A DNA stretch of 6,143 nucleotides from an uncultured Nitrospina sp. (GTDB taxonomy: Bacteria; Nitrospinota; Nitrospinia; Nitrospinales; VA-1). Positions 1-4,802 of the stretch are shown here, in pieces. The position numbers and the translations under genes are program-made. Under the pieces are notes generated by a model. That model ran no database searches. It saw only the letters and a list, made by a program, of their open reading frames with translations, and was not told where the DNA came from. How positions within the stretch are numbered: the first letter of the stretch is position 1; each line of letters opens with the position of its first letter. The DNA is taken from contig CATMOP010000130.1 of NCBI GenBank assembly GCA_950072225.1, positions 1 through 6,143 of the forward strand, given 5' to 3'.

Positions 1-15
1 AACCATTGATTTAAT

Positions 16-65
16 TGGTGGGCCGTCTCGGGATCGAACCGAGGACCTACTGATTAAGAGTCAGT
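16..65 (-). pseudogene. 3' portion of tRNA-Lys (anticodon CTT), 5' half missing
   Basis: The minus strand reads as the 3' two-thirds of a tRNA. An anticodon stem ACTGA/TCAGT (61-65 and 49-53) closes the loop CTCTTAA, with anticodon CTT at 56-58. A five-base variable loop (44-48) follows, then a T stem CTCGG/CCGAG with loop TTCGATC, the acceptor 3' strand ACGGCCC, discriminator A and encoded CCA (16-18). A complete gene would begin GGGCCGT and carry a D arm, but neither appears upstream: the sequence from 66 on is AT-rich and unrelated. The retained part is perfectly paired, so the loss looks recent or the block is maintained by recombination. It cannot make a normal tRNA as it stands. It may be a remnant att site of an element that integrates in tRNA genes, or a leftover from rearrangement of a tandem tRNA array. 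A split or permuted gene is conceivable but not supported here. Confidence 0.8.
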
Positions 66-243
66 ATTCCATAAAACCGCATATTTTTCCATCCAGCCTT
101 AAATGCAACCCCATAAGCAAAAAGGACTTGCAGCCGAAGCCCTCAGATGCCGTAGAATCATTTTTCCGCCTTCTTACTCCAGACGTATATTAATCTTGCC
201 AGAAAGCGGCAAATACCCAAAAATGCTAGCCATAGTGCTAGCC
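66..243. other. Non-coding spacer between tRNA-Lys fragment and terminator
   Basis: This AT-rich stretch has no credible gene. It contains a partial copy of the downstream terminator sequence (118-141) and a short tandem repeat, TGCTAGCC at 224-231 and 236-243 with ATAG between. A 20-codon minus-strand frame at 99-161 is too short and overlaps the repeat. I see no D arm or acceptor 5' strand that could complete the tRNA-Lys fragment, and no integrase-like reading frame. Confidence 0.6.
118..141 (-). repeat. Partial duplicate of the tRNA terminator (24 bp, 1 mismatch)
   Basis: Positions 118-141 match 249-272 at 23 of 24 bases; the only difference is g130 versus a261. On the minus strand the shared block is the UUCG loop, the right arm and the start of the T-tract of the intrinsic terminator at 244-282. 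The left arm (AAGGACTTA) is absent next to this copy, so it cannot form the same hairpin. It is best read as a duplicated terminator fragment left by recombination, not a second working terminator. Confidence 0.8.
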
Positions 244-282
244 AAAAACAAAAAGGACTTACAGCCGAAGCCATAAGTCCTT
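244..282 (-). terminator. Rho-independent terminator with UUCG loop, after tRNA(CAT)
   Basis: On the minus strand AAGGACTTA (282-274) pairs perfectly with TAAGTCCTT (261-253). The stem continues inward through U-G, G-U, G-C and C-G pairs to a UUCG tetraloop, about 13 bp in all. It is followed at once by TTTTTGTTTTT (254-244). It lies 8 bp past the CCA end of the tRNA at 291, so it should end the dnaG-rpoD-tRNA transcript. There is no competing hairpin between rpoD and the tRNA. Confidence 0.92.
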
Positions 283-290
283 GAATTTAT

Positions 291-366
291 TGGTGGGCCC
301 AGGAGGATTCGAACCTCCGACCTACCGGTTATGAGCCGGGGGCTCTACCAACTGAGCTATAGGCCC
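291..366 (-). tRNA. tRNA with anticodon CAT (Ile2 or elongator Met)
   Basis: A complete 76-nt cloverleaf with encoded CCA. The acceptor GGGCCTA/TGGGCCC has one T-G wobble, at 6-67. The D arm is GCTC/GAGC with loop AGTTGGTA, the anticodon loop is CTCATAA (anticodon CAT at 331-333), the variable loop is AGGTC, and the T stem is GGAGG/CCTCC with loop TTCGAAT. CAT can be elongator Met, or Ile2 in which C34 is changed to lysidine by TilS. The C4-G69 and C5-G68 pairs, known TilS identity elements in E. coli, and an acceptor resembling tRNA-Ile favour Ile2, but do not prove it. The top anticodon-stem pair is a C27-U43 mismatch, a mild oddity. The gene starts 6 nt after the rpoD stop and ends just before a strong terminator, so it is probably co-transcribed with rpoD and released by RNase P. 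Confidence 0.95.
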
Positions 367-372
367 GCACAA

Positions 373-2133
373 TTAGCTTTCGATAAAACTGCGTAATTTT
401 TTGCTCCTGCTGGGGTGACGCAATTTGCGTAGAGCTTTTGCCTCAATCTGGCGGATACGCTCGCGGGTGACTTCAAAATCCTGCCCGACTTCTTCTAGGG
501 TGTGTTCGGAGTCCAAGCCTATTCCAAAACGCTTTCTTAAAACTTTTTCTTCCCGGGATGCCAGGGTAGAGAGAACTTTCAATGTCTGTTCTTTCAGGTT
601 CTTTTTAACTACTGAGTCGATTGGCGACAGGACTTTTTTGTCTTCGATAAAATCTCCCAAATGGCTGTTTTCTTCTTCGCCGATGGGTGTCTCCAGGGAA
701 ATAGGTTCCTTGGCGATTTTCAGGACTTTTCGGACCTTGTCCACAGGCAGGCTCATTTTGACGGCGATTTCATCCGGTATGGGTTCGCGTCCAAGTTCCT
801 GGACCAGATGTCGGGAAACCCGGATCAGTTTATTAATAGTTTCGATCATATGCACAGGAATGCGGATGGTCCTGGCCTGATCGGCAATGGCGCGAGTGAT
901 AGCTTGCCGAATCCACCAGGTGGCATAAGTCGAAAACTTGTAGCCCCGCTGGTATTCAAATTTATCCACCGCTTTCATGAGGCCGATGTTCCCTTCCTGA
1001 ATCAGGTCCAGGAACTGGAGTCCTCGACTGGTGTATTTTTTAGCAATGCTGACGACAAGCCTGAGGTTGGCTTCCGCCAGTTCTCGTTTGGCGGTTTTTT
1101 CTTTAACCCGGCCGCGGGCTATAGACCTCACGGTGGCTAGCAAACTGTCTTTACTGGTTAACGTTTCTTTTTCTATTTTTTTGACTTCCCGACGCCCGGT
1201 TTGCACTAGTTTTATGTGGTTGTCATACTGGGTGCGGGTGATCACTTTTCCCTTCGGGAGCTTGACGCTTTTCTGCTTGCCCCAGTTTTTAGCCAGTTTT
1301 TTGATTCCAGCCAAAGACATGCCTAATTGTTTTTCGATAGTTTTTTCTTGTTTTCCGGCTTCCCGATATTCACCGGCGATCCCATAGATTTTTTCGATGA
1401 GGCCGTCCATTTCATCGATAGAGAGGGTCAAGCTGGAAATGATGTTTTCAACATCCTTGTGTTGTTTTTGCAGTTGGTCGGTCGCTTTGGCCTGCATTTT
1501 TTCAGACAACTTACCGCTATCGAGTTTGTCTTGGAGTTTTTCAAACTTTGTGAATTCCGATTTCAGTTTCCTGACCTTTTTCATAAAATTTTTGGTTTCA
1601 TCTTTTGCAGACTGCTCCTTATCTTCCTCTGGCTCAGGAGTCCGAATAAGATCGAAGATCCTTATTTCCCCTTTTTTAACCTCGCCAGCCATGGCGATGA
1701 GTTCTCGCGTTGTGACGGCGCAACTGGCTACCGCTGCGTTCACTTCATCTTGACCGGCTTCAATTTTCTTGGCAAGTTCCACTTCTCCTTTGCGAGTGAG
1801 CAGGGAAATGGTTCCCATTTCACGCAGATAGAGCCGAACCGGATCGTCGATGGAAACGGTATCGGATTTGGAGGCCGGGATTCCTCCGGAGCTTTCATCC
1901 TTATCGCGCTCACCTTTAGCGGCGGCTATTTTTTCGCCTTTAGTGCTGGTGTCAACGATGTCTATCTCGTTTTCACCAAAAAGGTGCATGAGGTCATCGA
2001 TTTGGTCTGGGGTCACAACATCAGAGGGCAGGACATCATTGATTTCTTCATAGGTCAAATAACCTTTTTCCTTGCCTCGTGATATCAGCTGATTGATTTC
2101 TGATACATGTGTCAGTTTTTCCATTGTGGCCAT
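373..2133 (-). CDS. rpoD: RNA polymerase primary sigma factor RpoD (sigma-70)
   Basis: The 586-residue product is the housekeeping sigma factor that directs core RNA polymerase to -35/-10 promoters. Region 1.1 lies near residues 8-60, with an acidic tail. Region 1.2 (DPVRLYLREMG) is at 97-107. A charged, coiled-coil-rich non-conserved insert spans about 130-335. Region 2 is at 351-427 and includes the -10 melting helix YKFSTYATWWIRQAITRAI at 398-416. Region 3 runs from about 430, with the 3.2 finger near 485-498. The -35-binding helix-turn-helix of region 4.2 (TLEEVGQDFEVTRERIRQIE) is at 545-564. Having both region 1.1 and the insert, it is a group 1 sigma, not an alternative one; E. coli RpoD has 613 residues. 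The first ATG is preferred because AGGAG lies 11 nt upstream; an ATG three codons later would be 20 nt away. It follows dnaG by 44 bp, and a tRNA gene begins 6 nt after its stop. Confidence 0.98.
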   Translation of the reverse strand: MATMEKLTHVSEINQLISRGKEKGYLTYEEINDVLPSDVVTPDQIDDLMHLFGENEIDIVDTSTKGEKIAAAKGERDKDESSGGIPASKSDTVSIDDPVRLYLREMGTISLLTRKGEVELAKKIEAGQDEVNAAVASCAVTTRELIAMAGEVKKGEIRIFDLIRTPEPEEDKEQSAKDETKNFMKKVRKLKSEFTKFEKLQDKLDSGKLSEKMQAKATDQLQKQHKDVENIISSLTLSIDEMDGLIEKIYGIAGEYREAGKQEKTIEKQLGMSLAGIKKLAKNWGKQKSVKLPKGKVITRTQYDNHIKLVQTGRREVKKIEKETLTSKDSLLATVRSIARGRVKEKTAKRELAEANLRLVVSIAKKYTSRGLQFLDLIQEGNIGLMKAVDKFEYQRGYKFSTYATWWIRQAITRAIADQARTIRIPVHMIETINKLIRVSRHLVQELGREPIPDEIAVKMSLPVDKVRKVLKIAKEPISLETPIGEEENSHLGDFIEDKKVLSPIDSVVKKNLKEQTLKVLSTLASREEKVLRKRFGIGLDSEHTLEEVGQDFEVTRERIRQIEAKALRKLRHPSRSKKLRSFIES

Positions 2134-2144
2134 CTGGATGAATT

Positions 2145-2149
2145 CTCCT
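2145..2149 (-). promoter_or_regulatory. Ribosome binding site of rpoD
   Basis: The minus strand reads AGGAG, 11 nt before the ATG at 2131-2133. This is a clear Shine-Dalgarno match with slightly long spacing. It decides between two nearby in-frame ATGs in favour of the upstream one. Neither dnaG nor the NamZ-like gene has a comparable site, so rpoD should be the best-translated of the three. Confidence 0.8.
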
Positions 2150-2177
2150 AAATATGCGTTTATGTTTTGACTATATA

Positions 2178-3950
2178 TTAATGAGCTAAGGCTGAATACA
2201 TTTCATTAAGTTGTGCTCCCAGTTCCTGCGACCGTTCAACCTGCCCGGCGTTGGCGGCCTTGAGACGTTGCAACTTAAGATCCCTGATTTTTGTTTTAAG
2301 GCTAATATTTTTGAATTTACGGACACAATCCTTAACGGTTCTTTCGGGTGCGTCAAACTCTACAGATTCCAGCCCCAAACGGGATAAAATGTTTCTGATC
2401 TCGGGGTCTTCGGTTTGGTCGAAAAGCTGATCTAATCTCAGGTCCTCATTGGCATCTATTTTTTGCCGGCAGGTTTGGGCTATGGTTCTCAAGGCCGGGT
2501 CTGAAAATTCTTCCGGGTCTATTTCCAACAGAATGGCCTCAGCCGTTTCCTTATCGGAAAGAATAAGATGAACTAAATGCTTTTCCAGATTTAAAAGCGG
2601 GACCAAGTCATTTTCTTTTTCGCTCAACCGAGTTTGATTTCGAGGAAACGCATTTTTCAATTCCTTTAAAAATGTTTTGTCATCAATTTCTGCTTTGGAG
2701 GTAAAGTTTTCCAGCCAGGCTTGCCGTTCCACATTGTTTTTTATTTTTGCCAGCAAAGGAAGAATCTGGTTGGCCATTTTAACCGTGTCTGCCGGGGTTT
2801 TGCCCGGTGATTCTTTGATCAGCGCATCAATATAAGACTCAATGAAAGGCTTGGCGGTGCGGATTTTTTCTAGAAATTTTTCTGTTCCCTGCTCGTGGAT
2901 GAACGAGTCCGGATCCTGGCCTTCGGGCAGGACTACGATTTTCACATTTAATCCATGTTCCAGCAGGATATCAAATCCTTTCCCAGCGGCAGACCTTCCT
3001 GCGGGATCGGAGTCGAAAACCAGGATTACGGTCTCCGCGTGATTTCGCAAAATTCCCGCCTGTTTGGCGGTCAGGGCGGTTCCGCAAGTTGCAACCACAT
3101 GGTCGATTCCATGTTGCACCGCCCGCATCTGGTCGAAATAACCTTCCACGAGAATGACTTGGTTTTCCCTACGTATGGCATGTTTTGCCTGGTCTATACC
3201 GAAAAGCGTTTCACTCTTTTGATAGAGAAGCGTTTCAGGAGAATTGAGGTATTTGGGTTGGTCTTCCTCGGCAATGGCACGCCCACCAAAACCAATGATG
3301 TTTCCGTGAAGATCCTTGATCGGAAAAATTATCCGGCCGCGAAAACGGTCATAAACGTTAGATCTATCCTCCTTCTGGATGACTAGTCCGGATTGCACGA
3401 GCCGTTCCATGGTGACGGAACTTTTTTGCTGGACATGATTGAGCAGGCCTCTCCAGGTTGGGGCCGACCAACCTATCCGGTATCGGCCCAGAATTTCTGC
3501 GTCAAAATGACGGGAACTTAAATAATTCCTTGCATTCAACCCGCCCTCCGGGTTTTTCAGTAAAGACTGAAAATATCGCGTCGCAGACTCATTGAGTTTT
3601 CTTAAAGCGTCCCGCTCTATTTGTTTGGGGTCCGGATGATGGCCCGAAGCATTTCGGGGCAGGGGAATGCCGGTACGCTCGGCCAGATGTTTGATCGCAT
3701 CCGGAAAGGAAATGTTCTGGGTTTCCATGAGGAATTTAAAAATATTTCCTCCGGTGCCACAGCCGAAGCAGTGGTAAATCCGTTTTTCCGGGCTGACCGA
3801 GAATGATGGGGTTTTTTCGGAATGAAAGGGGCAAAGTCCTTTAAAATTTTTGCCGGATTTTTTCAGGACGACATGTTCCGAAATCACCGCAACGATATCG
3901 GTGCGGTCGCGAATCTCATCAATGATATTATCGGGTATTGAAATTTTCAA
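2178..3950 (-). CDS. dnaG: DNA primase DnaG
   Basis: The 590-residue primase makes RNA primers at the replication fork for DNA polymerase III, recruited by DnaB helicase. The N-terminal CHC2 zinc-binding domain has ligands C40, H43, C61 and C64 (CPFH...CFGCG). The RNA polymerase basic region includes RFRGRIIFPI at 202-211 and GFGGR at 220-224. The TOPRIM catalytic core has VEGYFD with E269, VFDSDPAGR with D313 and D315, and the DPDSF motif at 346-350. The C-terminal part from about 450 fits the helicase-binding domain, which is poorly conserved. Length is normal for the family (E. coli 581). The start is TTG, chosen because homologues begin with a short lead-in to an IPxxFIDEI-like sequence (here IPDNIIDEI at residue 5) and no ATG or GTG lies just upstream in frame. 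No good Shine-Dalgarno precedes it, which suggests weak translation, fitting for primase. It lies 110 bp after yqeY with its own promoter candidate and is followed 44 bp later by rpoD. Confidence 0.97.
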   Translation of the reverse strand: MKISIPDNIIDEIRDRTDIVAVISEHVVLKKSGKNFKGLCPFHSEKTPSFSVSPEKRIYHCFGCGTGGNIFKFLMETQNISFPDAIKHLAERTGIPLPRNASGHHPDPKQIERDALRKLNESATRYFQSLLKNPEGGLNARNYLSSRHFDAEILGRYRIGWSAPTWRGLLNHVQQKSSVTMERLVQSGLVIQKEDRSNVYDRFRGRIIFPIKDLHGNIIGFGGRAIAEEDQPKYLNSPETLLYQKSETLFGIDQAKHAIRRENQVILVEGYFDQMRAVQHGIDHVVATCGTALTAKQAGILRNHAETVILVFDSDPAGRSAAGKGFDILLEHGLNVKIVVLPEGQDPDSFIHEQGTEKFLEKIRTAKPFIESYIDALIKESPGKTPADTVKMANQILPLLAKIKNNVERQAWLENFTSKAEIDDKTFLKELKNAFPRNQTRLSEKENDLVPLLNLEKHLVHLILSDKETAEAILLEIDPEEFSDPALRTIAQTCRQKIDANEDLRLDQLFDQTEDPEIRNILSRLGLESVEFDAPERTVKDCVRKFKNISLKTKIRDLKLQRLKAANAGQVERSQELGAQLNEMYSALAH

Positions 3951-4000
3951 AATTTTAATAGACCGTTTGGAAGAACCCGCCCAAATAAGAAACGATAAAT

Positions 4001-4028
4001 TTTATAGGGATGGCAGGTTTTATGTCTA
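4001..4028 (-). promoter_or_regulatory. Candidate sigma-70 promoter for dnaG-rpoD-tRNA
   Basis: The minus strand has TAGACA (4028-4023), a 16-bp spacer and TATAAA (4006-4001), matching five of six consensus bases in each hexamer. Transcription would start near 3993, giving a leader of about 45 nt before the dnaG TTG. It sits in the 110-bp gap after yqeY, and no terminator separates it from yqeY, so read-through from the yqeY promoter would add to it. The -35 box lies inside a 7-bp inverted repeat (4012-4054). Confidence 0.55.
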
Positions 4029-4054
4029 CCAATGTCCGGTCAATAATACCTGCC
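4012..4054. repeat. Inverted repeat GGCAGGT/ACCTGCC around the dnaG -35 box
   Basis: GGCAGGT (4012-4018) is perfectly complementary to ACCTGCC (4048-4054), with a 29-nt loop. The right arm lies just beyond the yqeY stop codon and the left arm lies in the spacer of the dnaG promoter. The loop holds a near-palindrome, TGTCCGGTCA, at 4034-4043. It could be a pair of operator half-sites or a weak RNA hairpin in the yqeY 3' region. No T-tract follows, so it is not an intrinsic terminator. Confidence 0.4.
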
Positions 4055-4060
4055 GGGATT

Positions 4061-4504
4061 TTAATTCAAATATTCACCCGCCAGGTCTTTAATCAGACCG
4101 TTATCTGCTTTGCCTTTGAACTCGGGAACCAGGGCTTTCATGATTTTCCCTAAATCTTTCATCCCTTTGGCTTCAGTTTCTGCGATCACTTCCTGGATTC
4201 TTTTTCGCAAATCCTCTTCAGAGACTTGTTCTGGCAAATAGGCCTGCAGAATTGCATGTTCCCGATTTTCTTTTTCCACTAAATCCATGCGTCCTCCCTG
4301 TTTGAAAAGGGCAGACGCTTCTTTTCTTTTTTTAACCTCGTGGGTAACTATAGATAAGACTTCATCATCTTGAAGTTCCTTACGAAGGTCGATCTCCTGA
4401 TTTTTGACGGCGGCAATTACGCTACGGATGGTATTGAGCCTAAGCGAATCCTTGGATTTAAGGGCCTCCTTCATATCTGCAAGGAGCTTGTCCTTTAAAG
4501 TCAT
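4061..4504 (-). CDS. yqeY: GatB/YqeY domain protein (YqeY family)
   Basis: The 147-residue protein is a full-length member of the YqeY family (usually about 150 residues). It is related to the C-terminal tail domain of the amidotransferase subunit GatB, which contacts tRNA. Family hallmarks are TIRSVIAAVKNQEID near 25-39, DDEVLSIV..EVKKRKEA at 46-63, GGRMDL at 70-75, AYLPEQVSEEDL at 88-99, and DLGKIMKAL followed by FKGKADNG at 117-136. It is helical and soluble, with no membrane segment. Its biochemical role is not established; tRNA or amidotransferase-related work is an inference from the domain. YqeY often sits with rpsU, dnaG and rpoD, as here, but rpsU is not present upstream. The ATG is preceded by only a weak GGA, about 10 nt away. 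A near-consensus promoter lies about 20 nt upstream of the likely leader. Confidence 0.93.
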   Translation of the reverse strand: MTLKDKLLADMKEALKSKDSLRLNTIRSVIAAVKNQEIDLRKELQDDEVLSIVTHEVKKRKEASALFKQGGRMDLVEKENREHAILQAYLPEQVSEEDLRKRIQEVIAETEAKGMKDLGKIMKALVPEFKGKADNGLIKDLAGEYLN

Positions 4505-4802
4505 GAATTTATTCCATTAAACAAGGGTGAAAATATAAGGACCCACCTGGGTTTTGTCAAGACTTTACGGTAAATAAATAATAAGTGGAAATACTGCCTG
4601 AAAACTCAATAAGTCCTTATTTATCAAAAAGATATGGCGGGCGTGGGCCGGCGGGTTTCGATAGGACAGGTTAAATTAAATTTTCAAAACTACCTATTCT
4701 CTCATTTTTTCGTGAGTTTTGGGGATTTTTTTCATTTGAGCCCATTCGGTCCGTCGGAGAACCAAGGGAGGGAACAAATGGGATTATGATTACCTGTCCA
4801 GG
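4505..4802. other. 298-bp intergenic region between NamZ-like gene and yqeY
   Basis: No gene is supported here; rpsU, often found before yqeY, is absent. The region is mostly AT-rich. Besides the yqeY promoter it contains a 14-bp palindrome AATAAG-TC-CTTATT (4608-4621) and a guanine-rich patch on the plus strand (4636-4655). It also has an imperfect inverted repeat, CAAAACT/AGTTTTG (4685-4691 and 4715-4721), next to T-runs. CCCATT/AATGGG (4741-4746 and 4777-4782) lies just after the NamZ-like gene. None makes a convincing terminator for that gene. A 51-codon plus-strand frame (4634-4789) lacks a ribosome binding site and looks random. Confidence 0.6.
4532..4560 (-). promoter_or_regulatory. 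Strong sigma-70 promoter of yqeY
   Basis: The minus strand has a perfect -35 box TTGACA (4560-4555), an ideal 17-bp spacer and a -10 box TATATT (4537-4532, five of six). Transcription should start near 4525, leaving a short leader of about 20 nt before the yqeY ATG. It is the best promoter in the window and probably drives yqeY with read-through into dnaG and rpoD. The spacer holds a dyad, ACCCA-CC-TGGGT (4541-4552), placed where a bound repressor or MerR-type activator would act. Confidence 0.8.

Noticed and set aside
99..161. Minus-strand 20-codon frame with a purine-rich leader
   Set aside because: It is too short, overlaps the duplicated terminator block, and its residues show no protein-like pattern.
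66..290. Group I intron or split tRNA between the tRNA-Lys fragment and an upstream 5' half
   Set aside because: The space is too short for a group I intron and no GGGCCGT/D-arm half exists in it; the only nearby 5' half belongs to the intact CAT tRNA.
1..290. CRISPR array
   Set aside because: There are only two imperfect copies of a 24-bp block about 130 bp apart, explained by terminator duplication.
661..1140. Plus-strand frames within rpoD, dnaG and the NamZ-like gene
   Set aside because: All lie opposite strongly conserved coding sequence and show no recognisable domain; they are antisense shadows.
4685..4727. Possible terminator CAAAACT...AGTTTTG with T-run
   Set aside because: The stem is weak and AT-rich, has a 23-nt loop, and its T-run faces the plus strand where there is no gene to end.
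4634..4789. Plus-strand frame of 51 codons in the intergenic region
   Set aside because: There is no ribosome binding site, the composition follows the underlying DNA (G-rich, then T-rich), and it runs against all real genes of the window.
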